This document shows, one piece after another, positions 16,634-25,787 of a stretch of DNA of 64,000 nucleotides (its first letter is position 1; each line of letters starts with the position of its first letter). Below the pieces are notes generated by a model that worked only from the letters and a program-made list of their open reading frames with translations, had not been told where the DNA came from and did not search any database. Position numbers and translations under genes: made by a program. Source of the DNA: Spirosoma pollinicola (GTDB lineage Bacteria > Bacteroidota > Bacteroidia > Cytophagales > Spirosomataceae); contig NZ_CP025096.1 of the NCBI RefSeq assembly GCF_002831565.1, positions 1,736,001-1,800,000 on the forward strand, given 5' to 3'.

Positions 16634-18067
16634 CTAATAATTCTTATCACTGCTTGTATTGCTGAACCGGCTGTTTCCAGTGCCCCGGCTTTGCGTCTGC
16701 GGACGACTGGTGCTTCGGCTCGGGCGGCTGCTACTTTCTTCCCGTCGAGGTGCCGATGCGTTATTTCCCTGACTTTCAGATCGGGGACTTTGGCTTCTTG
16801 ATTGACCGCCATTGTTCGACGATCCGGCTGAACGACCATTGTTATTTGGGCGACCACTTCCCCGACGGTTATCGTTGCGGCCCTGGCCCTGGCGGCTAGG
16901 CGTTGCTGATACGGCGGCTGCGGAAATGTTGAGTACAAATGGATGATTGTCAATTACGGGAACGTGTTTGCCAATCAGCTTATGAATGTCCCGGAGAAAC
17001 TCAGTTTCTTCGGCATCGCAAAAAGATAAGGCAATACCATCGTGCCCGGCCCGGCCAGTACGACCAATCCGGTGAACGTAGGTTTCTGGTATGTTTGGTA
17101 GTTCGTAGTTGATCACGTGCGACAGTTCATCTACGTCAATACCACGGGCGGCAATATCGGTAGCGACCAACACACGTGTTTCCCGGCTTTTGAAGTTCGA
17201 GAGGGCACGCTGGCGGGCGTTCTGTGATTTGTTGCCGTGGATGGCCTCCGCACCAATACCAGCTTTCAGAAGGTCTTTTACGACCTTATCGGCTCCGTGT
17301 TTGGTACGGGCAAAAACCAATGCTGATTTAATATTCTTGTCGTCGAGGATGTGTACAAGTAATTTGCGCTTATCATCTTTTCCAACAAAATACATAGCTT
17401 GTTCGATAGTATCAGCCGTAGAGGATACGGGCGTCACTTCAACTTTAGCCGGGTTATTTAAAATCGTATCGGCAAGTTTGGCTACATCGACCGGCATGGT
17501 AGCTGAGAAAAACAGCGATTGCCGGTGAGATGGCAGTTTTGTGATGACTTTCTTGACGTCATGGATAAAGCCCATGTCGAGCATGCGGTCGGCTTCGTCA
17601 AGGACAAAGAACTGCACATCACGAAGATGCACAAAACCCTGATTCATCAGGTCGAGCAAACGGCCGGGGGTGGCGATCAATACGTCGATACCCGATTTCA
17701 GTGTGTTTACCTGTGAATGCTGCGAAACACCACCAAAAATAACGGTATGACGAAGGTTCAAATGGCGACCATACGATTCAAAACTTTCGGCTATCTGAAT
17801 GGCTAATTCGCGTGTTGGTGTCAGAATCAGCGCTTTAATGCGTCGTGGACCACCTGTGCTTTTGCTGCGTTCTTCGTTGAGAAGTTGCAGAATAGGGATA
17901 GCGAAAGCGGCTGTTTTACCAGTACCGGTTTGAGCGCAACCCAGTAAGTCTCGGCGGCTCAATAAAATCGGTATGGCTTTTTCCTGGATTGGGGTTGGGT
18001 TAGTATATCCTTCTTCGGCAAGGGCCTTCAGGATGGGATCAATTAATGATAATTCGGAAAATTGCAT
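16634..18067 (-). CDS. rhlE: DEAD-box RNA helicase, RhlE-like
   Basis: An ATP-dependent RNA unwinding enzyme, probably for ribosome assembly, RNA turnover or cold adaptation. The 477 residues hold the Q motif ([11 protein letters not shown]), motif I ([11 protein letters not shown]), PTRELAIQI, motif II ([13 protein letters not shown]), SAT, and motif VI ([10 protein letters not shown]), all near their usual spacing. After residue 380 comes a low-complexity tail rich in Asn, Gly, Arg, Ser and Gln, which probably binds RNA non-specifically. It is a single-gene unit with its own terminator. The RhlE assignment rests on the N-terminus and overall layout, so another DEAD-box subfamily is possible. 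Confidence 0.93.
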   Translation of the reverse strand: MQFSELSLIDPILKALAEEGYTNPTPIQEKAIPILLSRRDLLGCAQTGTGKTAAFAIPILQLLNEERSKSTGGPRRIKALILTPTRELAIQIAESFESYGRHLNLRHTVIFGGVSQHSQVNTLKSGIDVLIATPGRLLDLMNQGFVHLRDVQFFVLDEADRMLDMGFIHDVKKVITKLPSHRQSLFFSATMPVDVAKLADTILNNPAKVEVTPVSSTADTIEQAMYFVGKDDKRKLLVHILDDKNIKSALVFARTKHGADKVVKDLLKAGIGAEAIHGNKSQNARQRALSNFKSRETRVLVATDIAARGIDVDELSHVINYELPNIPETYVHRIGRTGRAGHDGIALSFCDAEETEFLRDIHKLIGKHVPVIDNHPFVLNISAAAVSATPSRQGQGRNDNRRGSGRPNNNGRSAGSSNNGGQSRSQSPRSESQGNNASAPRREESSSRPSRSTSRPQTQSRGTGNSRFSNTSSDKNY

Positions 18068-18204
18068 GTGTAGGCTGGACGTCGGTAGGCAATGGAATAG
18101 GGTAATAATGTAGGTCCAGCATCCAACGTCTTTGTAAAGTTATATGTGTACAACGGCGACACTACAAATAAAGTGCCATTTATTAGCGGAATACAATTTG
18201 CCGG

Positions 18205-18252
18205 AAATGCATAGACCTGCCTGAATACATTGTAAGGCAGGTCCACGCATTT
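18205..18252. repeat. Inverted repeat between helicase and SDR genes
   Basis: AAATGC..AGACCTGCC and GGCAGGTC..GCATTT pair around a 14-base loop with one small internal mismatch. It lies upstream of the helicase gene and past nothing convergent, so it may act as a terminator for the SDR gene on neither strand cleanly. Role unclear. Confidence 0.5.
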
Positions 18253-18270
18253 CTGACTACTATGGGAATG

Positions 18271-19044
18271 TCAATCGTAAATACTGCCGGCTGTTTGTTC
18301 GACGAGTCCCTTCGGGAGTAGCCACGCCATCAATTTCCCGGCTTTATTTAGCACACCCGTTACCACTTCGGTCTTACCAGCCAGTGTTGCAGCAACGGCT
18401 TGTTTGGCAACATCGTCGGGTGTCATATTAACCTTTTCAGCCGCCTTTCGGCCTTTATCGCCGATTTGTGCCCGGTCAACGAAATTCGTGTCGGTAGCGC
18501 CGGGACATACGCAGGTAACAGACACCGGCGTGCGTTTCAATTCCTGATGCAATCCCCGGCTAAACTGAAGGACGAATGATTTTGAGGCAGCATACAAACT
18601 TAATCCCGGCACGGCTTGGTATGCCGCTGAACTGCCAATGTTGAGAATGTAGGACTTAGATTGCTGCTTGAGTTGCGGCAAAAACAGGTAGGTCAACTCG
18701 ACCAGTGTCGTCATGTTGACCGCCATCATGCTGTTGTGCTCGGCCATAGCATGTTTCTCGAAAGGACCGCTCAGGCCGTAGCCCGCATTATTTACCAGCA
18801 TGCCAATGGTGTATTTCTTTTTGCTACACCAGTCAAAAACCTGTTGAGCGGCTCCGGTTTCAGCCAGATCAATAGCCAGGAAATCGGTCTTTATGCCATG
18901 GTCGGTGGCTAACTGGCCCGCTATCTCCTGCAACAGCGATGAGGAGCGGGCAACCAGCAACAGATCGAACTTCCGACGGGCAAGCTCTTTGGCAATGGAG
19001 AGACCAATCCCTTTGCTGGCTCCGGTAATTAAGGCGTAGGGCAT
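18271..19044 (-). CDS. Short-chain dehydrogenase/reductase (DltE-like)
   Basis: A 257-residue classical SDR. The N-terminal TGASKGIGLSIA binds NAD(P), NNAGYG follows, catalytic Ser lies in LNIGSSAAYQAVPG, and Tyr/Lys in LYAASKSF. PGATDTNFVDRA matches the DltE-like branch of generic acyl or ketone reductases rather than FabG. The final 40 residues (GVLNKAGKLMAWLLPKGL) are hydrophobic and may contact membrane. The upstream minus-strand region is a very long hairpin before the PhyH gene's stop. Substrate is not predictable. Confidence 0.88.
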   Translation of the reverse strand: MPYALITGASKGIGLSIAKELARRKFDLLLVARSSSLLQEIAGQLATDHGIKTDFLAIDLAETGAAQQVFDWCSKKKYTIGMLVNNAGYGLSGPFEKHAMAEHNSMMAVNMTTLVELTYLFLPQLKQQSKSYILNIGSSAAYQAVPGLSLYAASKSFVLQFSRGLHQELKRTPVSVTCVCPGATDTNFVDRAQIGDKGRKAAEKVNMTPDDVAKQAVAATLAGKTEVVTGVLNKAGKLMAWLLPKGLVEQTAGSIYD

Positions 19045-19050
19045 AAAAAA

Positions 19051-19191
19051 TAAGTTATAAAGTCAATAAGTCGGTAATGGAGCCGCCTGTCCGGTCGGTA
19101 AATGGCAAACACGAGCGTATTGCTTTTGCTTCAGCCACTTACCGACCGGGCGGGCGGCCCCGTTACCGACTTATTGACTTACCGACTATTT
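19051..19191. repeat. About 140-base imperfect inverted repeat
   Basis: Left arm 19051-19106 and right arm 19134-19191 pair over more than 45 positions (core AGTCAATAAGTCGGTAA with partner TTACCGACTTATTGACT, then GCCGCC..GTCCGGTCGGTAA). The loop is 27 bases. It fills the whole gap between the SDR start codon and the PhyH stop codon. It belongs to the relaxed part of the variable hairpin family. Confidence 0.8.
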
Positions 19192-20005
19192 AGATGTTTA
19201 CTTTCGAAATAAAGCGGTGATAGAATGGAGTTTTACTGTTGGCGTTTTTAGGCATGTATTTACCTGTTACAACAGGAACATACATAACCCGCCGACGGCT
19301 GCCTTCACCAACTAAAGGTGATTGTTGAGCCCGATGCCAGAGACGACCATCGTGTACCGACAAATCGCCTGCATTTATATCGAAGCCAATTTCATGCTTA
19401 TCCGGCTCGTTGTCCACGAAGTATTTTTTTCGGAACAACATTTTGAATAGCCCTTGTTTGTGTGTACCCGGAATAACGCGCAGGCCACCGTTTTCGTAAG
19501 GTGTCGGATTCAGGTGAATGCCTACATTAAGCATCGGCATGATCCGCTGACCAAGAAAAATATCGCGTGGGCTATCTGTATGCCAGCCCATCTGCGAAAA
19601 CTTACTGTTAGGCGTACGAATGTAATGGTTGAGAATAAGGCCGTCTTTTTCAATTTCAGCAATACGTCCTTCGTAAGGTTGAAGAAGATCAACAACGGCC
19701 TGAAGGCGTGGGTCCTGCAAAAATTCGTGAAGCGCCTTGCTGTGCTGAGACAGAAAACACATTCGTTGAATCATTGCATTTCCGCCTTCATCCTGACCAA
19801 ATTTCAGCGGAACGCCATTGACTTTGTCCCGCCCTTCGGCCAGCCACTCTTTTTCAATTCGTTCAACCTCACTGATGAATACCTTAACTGTTTCCGGATT
19901 AATAAAATTACGAAAAACGATAACACCATTCTTGTTGAAAAATTGGCGTTGTTCGGGGGTAATGGTGTCGCCCAGCGTAAAGGGCGGCAGGTTTATTTTG
20001 CTCAT
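19190..20005 (-). CDS. Phytanoyl-CoA dioxygenase (PhyH) family protein
   Basis: A 271-residue Fe(II)/2-oxoglutarate-dependent oxygenase. The metal-binding HxD is visible in MGWHTDSPRDI and the distal His in HDGRLWHRAQQSP. The following SRRRVMYVP holds the Arg expected to bind 2-oxoglutarate. Members hydroxylate diverse small molecules and the substrate cannot be named. A TAGATTTG promoter element lies about 95 bases upstream. The neighbouring SDR on the same strand, 145 bases downstream, could act on the same compound, but they are separated by a long hairpin. Confidence 0.85.
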   Translation of the reverse strand: MSKINLPPFTLGDTITPEQRQFFNKNGVIVFRNFINPETVKVFISEVERIEKEWLAEGRDKVNGVPLKFGQDEGGNAMIQRMCFLSQHSKALHEFLQDPRLQAVVDLLQPYEGRIAEIEKDGLILNHYIRTPNSKFSQMGWHTDSPRDIFLGQRIMPMLNVGIHLNPTPYENGGLRVIPGTHKQGLFKMLFRKKYFVDNEPDKHEIGFDINAGDLSVHDGRLWHRAQQSPLVGEGSRRRVMYVPVVTGKYMPKNANSKTPFYHRFISKVNI

Positions 20006-20099
20006 ATCGGTGGTTTACAATTCGGAGGTTCCGTCCTTGGTGCCAACCGGCGACCGCGCTCTGTCCGATGGGCGCAAGTTTCACGGTATATTAAAGGGC

Positions 20100-20107
20100 C
20101 AAATCTA
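20100..20107 (-). promoter_or_regulatory. Bacteroidota -7 element upstream of the PhyH gene
   Basis: On the minus strand this reads TAGATTTG, matching TANNTTTG, about 95 bases before the PhyH ATG. Confidence 0.4.
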
Positions 20108-20182
20108 CGAAATTTACAATTTTAGGAGTACTTTGCCGCAATTTAATTAATGTGACTTTAATTAACGATCGTTCTTATTCTT

Positions 20183-21322
20183 GTGTGCGTTTTACTACAT
20201 AAAAGGTTGATTTTGCTGTTAATCAGCCTGTTAATAGGTAGTTTGGGAACCTTAAAAGCCCAGTCTGACAGTATACCACTACCGCGTCAACCGATTCCAA
20301 TTCAACCATTAAAAACCAGAAATACCCTAATTCTACCCTTAGTAGCCCGTTCCATTGAAACGGACTGGTCGGTAGGATTAGCGGGTTCGTTTACCTTTCG
20401 ATTCAATCGGCATGATACTCTCACCCGTACTTCCAACACTCAGGCGCTGGCATTATACTCCCTTCGAAAACAATTTATTGCTGCTATTAATGGCACGACT
20501 TACTTTCCCGGTGAGCGTATTATTCTGAATCACCAACTGTCGTACAGTAACTTCCCCGACAAATTCTGGGGCCTGGGTAAAAACGCACCCGACAACCATG
20601 AGGAGGCTTATACTTTTCAACAGTATTATGTTTATCTGCATTTTCAGCGCAAACTCAAGGATCGCATTTTTCTGGGGCTTCTTTACGAATACCAGCGGTT
20701 GCTGGGAGTCGAATATCTGCCCGGCGGACTGTTTGACCAATTAGCTGTACCGGGTCGCTATCCATATCATATTTCTGGAGCTGGGTTAAGTTTAACGTAT
20801 GACTCACGCAACAATGCGTTTGCGCCTGACAAAGGCGGGTTCTTACAGGTCTTTTTTAATCATTTTTCACCCGCTTTTGGTTCCAATTTCCAGTACACTA
20901 ATTATGTGATAGATTTCCGTCGATTTATTCGTCTCTATCGACAGCAGGTGCTTGCCATACAGGCTTATGGCTTTTTTAATTCGGGTGATGTTCCCCTGCG
21001 GAGTCTGGCCAGTTTTGGCGGATCGAACAGCATGCGTGGATTTTATGACGGCCGTTACCGAAGCAAAAATCAGGTAGTCGCACAGGCCGAATACCGTGTA
21101 CCTCTTTTCTGGCGAATCGGCGCAGTTGGTTTTGTGGGTGTAGGCAACGTGGGAAGTCGTGTGAGCGAACTGAATTTTCAGGAAATAAAATACTCCTACG
21201 GGGGAGGTGTGCGTGTAGCTTTAAACCGAAAAGAACGCCTGAATCTTCGAGTCGATTATGGTTGGGGCGTAGGGCAGAACCTATCCAATGGCCTTTATTT
21301 TCAGTTAGGAGAGGCCTTTTAG
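20183..21322 (+). CDS. BamA/TamA-like outer-membrane beta-barrel protein
   Basis: A 379-residue predicted outer-membrane protein. Residues 1-26 form a signal peptide (RLILLLISLLIGSLGTLKA, then QS). The remainder is alternating beta strands with the C-terminal barrel signature LASFGGSNSMRGFYDGRYR and LRVDYGWGVG, and a terminal aromatic (GEAF), as in the Omp85/surface-antigen superfamily. No POTRA domain is visible, so this is only a barrel and is shorter than BamA. The start is GTG because a stop lies upstream in frame and no ATG precedes the signal peptide. Cargo or substrate is unknown. Confidence 0.78.
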   Translation: MCVLLHKRLILLLISLLIGSLGTLKAQSDSIPLPRQPIPIQPLKTRNTLILPLVARSIETDWSVGLAGSFTFRFNRHDTLTRTSNTQALALYSLRKQFIAAINGTTYFPGERIILNHQLSYSNFPDKFWGLGKNAPDNHEEAYTFQQYYVYLHFQRKLKDRIFLGLLYEYQRLLGVEYLPGGLFDQLAVPGRYPYHISGAGLSLTYDSRNNAFAPDKGGFLQVFFNHFSPAFGSNFQYTNYVIDFRRFIRLYRQQVLAIQAYGFFNSGDVPLRSLASFGGSNSMRGFYDGRYRSKNQVVAQAEYRVPLFWRIGAVGFVGVGNVGSRVSELNFQEIKYSYGGGVRVALNRKERLNLRVDYGWGVGQNLSNGLYFQLGEAF

Positions 21323-21324
21323 GG

Positions 21325-21417
21325 GAGGGGTAAATGGATAATGTAAAATTGATAATGAATAATTATTGCTGATACATAATGGTTTTACATTATCCATTAT
21401 CCCTTTATTTACCCCTC
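21325..21417. repeat. C-free / G-free arm hairpin between convergent genes
   Basis: The left arm begins GAGGGGTAAATGGATAATGT and has no C. The right arm ends TATTTACCCCTC and has no G. The arms pair except for a repeated GATAAT-type unit that has slipped in the right arm. The loop contains ATTGCTGAT, also found in the loop at 40040. It probably doubles as a terminator for both flanking genes. Confidence 0.8.
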
Positions 21418-21431
21418 AACAACAACTACGC

Positions 21432-22100
21432 TCAATTCTGCTGTTTTTCTATATTGTCCCAACCCGAGAGGGCAAACTTCTTACCAAGCCAGTAGAGTGG
21501 GTAGGTAAACGCAAAGGCACCCAGCACATCGACTGTATAATGTACATGTTGTACCAGCAATAAGCTGCCTACTACCAGCGAGCCAATAAGTGCGAACAGC
21601 CGATCCCACCACTTACGAAGGCAGAGAAACATTAGGAAAATAGATGACGTATGGCCGGAGTAGAACAGGTCTTTGGTAATGTACGTCTTCCCGTAAAAGG
21701 CATTACTAATAGGGTCGATGAGTGGAATCAGGCCAACAGGTGGATCGAGCGGTACGAGGTTAATACTGAGCATGCGTGATAGGCTGACGATGATGTATCC
21801 GTAGATGAACATCATGAATACCGCAGGACTGAATCGGGCACGAAGGAGTAAGAGTAAGGCGGTAACCCAAATTGTCAGGAAGATGCCAATTGACACATCC
21901 TGTGGAGGCAATTGTTTGAGCACCCAATCATTGAGAACAGGTCCGGAATGATGCTCAATAGTTTGGAAGAAACCTGGAAATGTAAATAGTAGAGCAAGGG
22001 TAGCAATGATACCCAAACTAAGTTTCCAGCGAAAAACAGGTGATTTCCAGGCCGTTTGCCAGATAAGGTCACTGGTTGGATTCGGTACGAGAATGGACAT
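21432..22100 (-). CDS. PAP2-like / sphingomyelin synthase-like membrane phosphatase
   Basis: A 222-residue polytopic protein with about six helices. SGHTSSIFLMFLCL and HVHYTVDVLGAF match the second and third motifs of the PAP2_C/sphingomyelin synthase group (SGHT and HYTxD), which use the His and Asp pair for phosphotransfer on lipids. The ATG at 22100 is chosen since a TACCTTTG promoter lies at 22120-22127, downstream of the in-frame TTG at 22151. It lies just after nuoH on the same strand, but its own promoter suggests separate transcription. Lipid phosphatase or phosphotransferase activity is inferred. Confidence 0.8.
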   Translation of the reverse strand: MSILVPNPTSDLIWQTAWKSPVFRWKLSLGIIATLALLFTFPGFFQTIEHHSGPVLNDWVLKQLPPQDVSIGIFLTIWVTALLLLLRARFSPAVFMMFIYGYIIVSLSRMLSINLVPLDPPVGLIPLIDPISNAFYGKTYITKDLFYSGHTSSIFLMFLCLRKWWDRLFALIGSLVVGSLLLVQHVHYTVDVLGAFAFTYPLYWLGKKFALSGWDNIEKQQN

Positions 22101-22119
22101 GTAAAACGGTAAAAGGCCG

Positions 22120-22127
22120 CAAAGGTA
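22120..22127 (-). promoter_or_regulatory. Bacteroidota -7 element of the PAP2-like gene
   Basis: Minus strand TACCTTTG, 19 bases before the ATG at 22100. It excludes the longer TTG-started version of the protein. Confidence 0.55.
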
Positions 22128-22164
22128 CGAACAGGCTTTTATAATTGACAATCCTGTTTACAAG

Positions 22165-23247
22165 TCAAACCATCAACAGTCGCCAGATTCCCGAGATCAG
22201 CAGAAGAATCAATCCTACGGGCGTCAGGATTTTCCAGCATAGAAACATCATCTGATCGACCCGAACGCGCGGAAAGGTCCAGCGTACCCACATTTGTAAC
22301 AGAACGGCAAAAAACACTTTCGACAGAAGCCAGAACGCGCCTGTCAGGTTTCCCCATATGGTGCCGGGGTCACCACTCGTCCAGTCGGCGAGTCGAACGG
22401 GGCCGATGTTGGGTAGGGGTGTGTTCCAGCTACCCAGAAACAGGACGGCTCCCAAAAAGGAAACCAGCAGCATCATGGCATACTCCGACAAGTATACCAA
22501 AGCGAACCGCATGCCCGAATATTCGGTATGAAAGCCGCCAACAATTTCCGATTCCCCTTCGGGCAAATCGAAAGGAGCCCGGTTGCTTTCGGCCAGCGTA
22601 CAAATGAAGAAAACAACGTAGGCAATGAGCAGAAACGGATTACGGAGAATATTCCAGGAGAATATTCCGCCCCAATGGGTTACATCGATTCCCAATGATT
22701 TGAGGCCGAAGAGGTAGTTACTTTTGGTCGTGAAAATGCCTTGTTGAAAGCTGATCTCCTGCAAATCGAGGGTTTGGCAAATCATTACCACACACAAAAT
22801 GGTAAGTCCGAGTGGTATTTCGTAAGAGATGATCTGCGCTACAGAACGCATCGCGCCAAACAAAGAATACTTATTGTTTGAACCCCAGCCTGCCATTAGA
22901 ATGCCCACCACATCGAACGAGACAATCGCCATCAGGTAGAACACGCCAACTGCCGCGCCTGAGCCCTGTAAATCGGGCGTAAGGGGCAAAACGGCAAAAC
23001 CTGCAAAGACAGAGGCAAAGATAAGGGCCGGGGCAAACAGAAAGAGGTGCCGGTCGGCGGCTGTTGGAACGATATCTTCCTTTTGAAGTAGTTTCAGCAG
23101 ATCGGCAAAAAGCTGAAGCAATCCCCATTTTCCCGTTTCCATCGGCCCAAGTCGATCCTGCATAAATGCCGAGACCTTACGTTCCGTGTACACACCAACA
23201 ACGACAAAGCCGGAGGCAAGAGCGAGAAAAATGGGGAGTGCGAGCAT
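22165..23247 (-). CDS. nuoH: NADH-quinone oxidoreductase subunit H
   Basis: A membrane subunit of complex I that forms part of the quinone-binding chamber and links it to the proton channels. The 360-residue, eight-helix protein carries the conserved loops YTERKVSAFMQDRLGP, LADLLKLLQKED, GSNNKYSLFGAMRSVAQIISYEI and ESNRAPFDLPEGESE. All are intact, so it is probably functional. The usual partners nuoG and nuoI are not next to it; neighbours are asnS upstream and a PAP2-like gene downstream. The other subunits must be encoded elsewhere. Confidence 0.95.
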   Translation of the reverse strand: MLALPIFLALASGFVVVGVYTERKVSAFMQDRLGPMETGKWGLLQLFADLLKLLQKEDIVPTAADRHLFLFAPALIFASVFAGFAVLPLTPDLQGSGAAVGVFYLMAIVSFDVVGILMAGWGSNNKYSLFGAMRSVAQIISYEIPLGLTILCVVMICQTLDLQEISFQQGIFTTKSNYLFGLKSLGIDVTHWGGIFSWNILRNPFLLIAYVVFFICTLAESNRAPFDLPEGESEIVGGFHTEYSGMRFALVYLSEYAMMLLVSFLGAVLFLGSWNTPLPNIGPVRLADWTSGDPGTIWGNLTGAFWLLSKVFFAVLLQMWVRWTFPRVRVDQMMFLCWKILTPVGLILLLISGIWRLLMV

Positions 23248-23250
23248 ATT

Positions 23251-23318
23251 GTAGCGCCGGACCTCTGGTCCGGATATGTAAACTTGGTTTCACTACCGGA
23301 CCAGAGGTCCGGCACTAC
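23251..23318. repeat. REP-like palindrome between asnS and nuoH
   Basis: The arm GTAGCGCCGGACCTCTGGTC plus CGG pairs with CCGGACCAGAGGTCCGGCAC plus TAC at 22 of 23 positions around a 22-base loop. Each arm is itself palindromic (CCGGACCNNNGGTCCGG). The GTAGCGC start is shared with the element at 8221. Confidence 0.75.
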
Positions 23319-23319
23319 C

Positions 23320-24777
23320 TTAAAATTCTGCCGTTTTAGGTGCGCGTGGGAACGGGATTACATCGCGGATGTTGCCCATGCCTGTTACAAACAGCACTAA
23401 CCGCTCAAAGCCAAGGCCGAAACCTGCGTGGGGTGCCGACCCAAATCGGCGGGTGTCCAGATACCACCAGAGGGCTTCGGGTTCGATTCCTACTTCCTGC
23501 ATTCGGGCAGTGAGTTTGTCGAAATCGTCTTCCCGCTGTGAGCCGCCAATAATTTCGCCAATGCCGGGAAATAAAACGTCCATGGCCCGAACTGTTTTTT
23601 GCCCCGGGTTTTCTTCTGACTCGACGTCTTGTTTCATATAAAACGCCTTGATATCACGGGGGTAGTTGGTGAGAATCACTGGTTTTTTAAAGTGCTTCTC
23701 AACCAGGAACCGCTCGTGCTCTGACTGCAAATCGACGCCCCAGCTTACTTCGTACTGAAACTGGCCTTTCTTTGCCGGTTTTGAGTTCACCAGAATGTCG
23801 ATGGCTTCGGTGTAGGTTAACCGAACGAACTCGTTGCTAATAACGAACTGAAGTTTTTCGAGCAGGCTGAGTTCGCTTTGTTCCTCTTTCTTTTTGGTTT
23901 TTTCTTCTTCTTTCAGTCGATTATCCAAAAAGGCCAGATCGTCGGCGCAGTGTTGCAGGGCATAGCGAATGACCGTCTTAACGAAATCTTCGGCCAGATT
24001 CATGTTGTCTTCCAGCTCGTAGAAGGCTACTTCGGGCTCAATCATCCAGAACTCGGCCAAGTGGCGGGTCGTGTTGGAGTTTTCGGCTCGGAACGTTGGT
24101 CCGAAGGTATAGATTTTGCCCAGAGCCATTGCGCCTAATTCGCCTTCCAACTGGCCCGATACTGTCAGGTTGGTTTCGCGGCCAAAGAAGTCCTGGCTAT
24201 AATCAACCTTACCTTCTTCGGTGAGCGGTGGTTTTGTGGCGTCGAGTGTTGTTACGCGGAACATTTCGCCTGCCCCTTCGGCATCAGAAGCCGTAATGAT
24301 GGGGGTGTTCAGGTAAAAGAAACCGTTGTCATTGAAGTATTTATGTACGGCAAATGCCAGTGCGTGCCGAATGCGCAGAATGGCACTAAAGGTGTTGGTG
24401 CGAGGGCGCAAATGGGCAATCTCGCGCAGAAACTCCAGCGAGTGCCGTTTTGGTTGCAAAGGATATTTATCAGGATTGGCCGGGCCGTAAATGATAACAT
24501 CTGAAATCTTGACTTCAACGGCTTGGCCTGCCCCCTGCGATTCGACCAACTGACCCGTAACGGCCAGGCAGGCACCGGTTGTAATGAGCTTGAGGGTTTC
24601 TTCGGGAAGTTGACCGGCTTCGGCTACTGCCTGAATATTATTGATTGTTGACCCATCATTGAGGGCAATGAAAACGGCATTTTTACTCTCGCGTTTAGTG
24701 CGGACCCAGCCCTTCACGGTTACACTGGCACCGATTTGGGCGGTTTTTAATAATTGCTGAATAGATAAATAACTCAT
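23320..24777 (-). CDS. asnS: Asparaginyl-tRNA synthetase
   Basis: Charges tRNA-Asn in translation. The 485-residue class IIb synthetase has an N-terminal OB-fold anticodon-binding domain ([21 protein letters not shown]), motif 2 ([21 protein letters not shown]) and motif 3 ([27 protein letters not shown]). A Lys/Glu-rich insertion ([18 protein letters not shown]) near residues 285-303 matches the variable region of Bacteroidota enzymes. It is divergent from sixA, with a 180-base shared upstream region. A near-consensus TACTTTTA lies at 24810 on its strand. Confidence 0.96.
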   Translation of the reverse strand: MSYLSIQQLLKTAQIGASVTVKGWVRTKRESKNAVFIALNDGSTINNIQAVAEAGQLPEETLKLITTGACLAVTGQLVESQGAGQAVEVKISDVIIYGPANPDKYPLQPKRHSLEFLREIAHLRPRTNTFSAILRIRHALAFAVHKYFNDNGFFYLNTPIITASDAEGAGEMFRVTTLDATKPPLTEEGKVDYSQDFFGRETNLTVSGQLEGELGAMALGKIYTFGPTFRAENSNTTRHLAEFWMIEPEVAFYELEDNMNLAEDFVKTVIRYALQHCADDLAFLDNRLKEEEKTKKKEEQSELSLLEKLQFVISNEFVRLTYTEAIDILVNSKPAKKGQFQYEVSWGVDLQSEHERFLVEKHFKKPVILTNYPRDIKAFYMKQDVESEENPGQKTVRAMDVLFPGIGEIIGGSQREDDFDKLTARMQEVGIEPEALWWYLDTRRFGSAPHAGFGLGFERLVLFVTGMGNIRDVIPFPRAPKTAEF

Positions 24778-24933
24778 ACGAAACGGCGACCAGTATAGTG
24801 GTTATGGGCGTAAAAGTACGGATTGTCGCCCGAATCGCCCATAAAGGTGTTAAACACATTTCTATAAAAGATTAAAATTGCCGTTAAGTACAAACTTGTC
24901 CTTTACTGGTTAGTTAGCTGCCAAATACCGTCT

Positions 24934-24941
24934 TATTTTTG
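24934..24941 (+). promoter_or_regulatory. Bacteroidota -7 element of sixA
   Basis: TATTTTTG, 20 bases before the sixA ATG. The -33 position at 24910 has TTAG in place of TTG. Confidence 0.5.
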
Positions 24942-24960
24942 TATCAACTTTACTAAACAC

Positions 24961-25461
24961 ATGTCGATTACTCTGTTTATTGTCCGTCATGCTAAAGCCG
25001 AAGATCGGGCTACTTTTATGGCCGACCATGACCGTCAGCTAACCTCTGATGGAATCACGGCTGCCGCCCGAATTGGCCATTTTCTGCACGGGAAAGCTAT
25101 TTTGCCTGATGTAATCATAAGTAGTACTGCACCACGTGCCAAAGACACTGCCAAGATTATTGTCGAACAAATTGGGTATGATCCAGCGAAAATTGATCTG
25201 GATGATGCGCTGTTCAATGGTGGTCCGAAAGCCTATCTGGCAGCCCTGAATGTGTTGTCCAATACGGTTCAGACGGCAATGATTGTTGGCCATAACCCGG
25301 ATGTGTCCTATCTGGCAGAATACCTGACGCACCAATCTATTGGCTCAATGAGTAAGGGCGCTGTTATAGCAATTATATTTGATAGCCTGAACTGGGCCGA
25401 AGTCTCTGGACGAACGGGGAGCGTATTGTTTGAAATTAGCCCCAAACAACTTCCGAATTAG
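24961..25461 (+). CDS. sixA: SixA-type phosphohistidine phosphatase
   Basis: A 166-residue member of the histidine phosphatase superfamily. The N-terminal FIVRHAKAEDR carries the RHG-like motif with catalytic His10, and VGHNPDVSYLAEYL has the second His. Size and motifs match SixA, which removes phosphate from His on phosphorelay proteins. No histidine kinase or HPt partner is adjacent, so its target is unknown. It is followed by a C-free/G-free arm hairpin and a small membrane protein. Confidence 0.88.
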   Translation: MSITLFIVRHAKAEDRATFMADHDRQLTSDGITAAARIGHFLHGKAILPDVIISSTAPRAKDTAKIIVEQIGYDPAKIDLDDALFNGGPKAYLAALNVLSNTVQTAMIVGHNPDVSYLAEYLTHQSIGSMSKGAVIAIIFDSLNWAEVSGRTGSVLFEISPKQLPN

Positions 25462-25464
25462 TTA

Positions 25465-25577
25465 ATTGGTAGAGTAGTTGATTAGTTAAATTGTTAATTG
25501 AGTAGAAAGAAAAGCACACAGCAGCGAATTGGCCATTTGACCACTCCACAATTCAACTAATTTACCACTCCACCAAT
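25465..25577. repeat. C-free / G-free arm hairpin after sixA
   Basis: The left arm ATTGGTAGAGTAGTTGATTA and onward has no C. The right arm CCACTCCACAATTCAACTAA to CCACTCCACCAAT has no G. They pair over about 30 positions, mostly with A-to-G differences between arms. The right arm ends 10 bases before the next ATG. Confidence 0.75.
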
Positions 25578-25586
25578 GCCACAGAT

Positions 25587-25781
25587 ATGAATCGAAATCG
25601 CCGAATTTTCATCATTGTTTTCATTGTTTTTACTTCGATCGTGATCTTGATAGCCATTGACATGGGCCGTCGGACTACGGCTCCATGGAATAAACGCCGG
25701 GAAGTTGAACGGGCTTTACCGGCGGCAAAAGATGGCGTTGCCGTTGATACAATGGCGACCGATACACTTCTAACACCCTAG
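25587..25781 (+). CDS. Small single-pass membrane protein
   Basis: A 64-residue protein with a basic N-terminus (NRNRR), one helix at residues 7-25 (IFIIVFIVFTSIVILIAI), then a basic/acidic soluble tail ending TDTLLTP. No family recognised. Its stop codon is 6 bases before the next ATG, so it is in an operon with the VOC enzyme. Coding is supported by the tight spacing and the clean signal-anchor design. Confidence 0.6.
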   Translation: MNRNRRIFIIVFIVFTSIVILIAIDMGRRTTAPWNKRREVERALPAAKDGVAVDTMATDTLLTP

Positions 25782-25787
25782 TCCCTC

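Noticed and set aside
23480..23492. GGTTCGATTCC resembling a tRNA T-loop
   Set aside because: It lies inside the asnS coding region, and no cloverleaf can be drawn around it.
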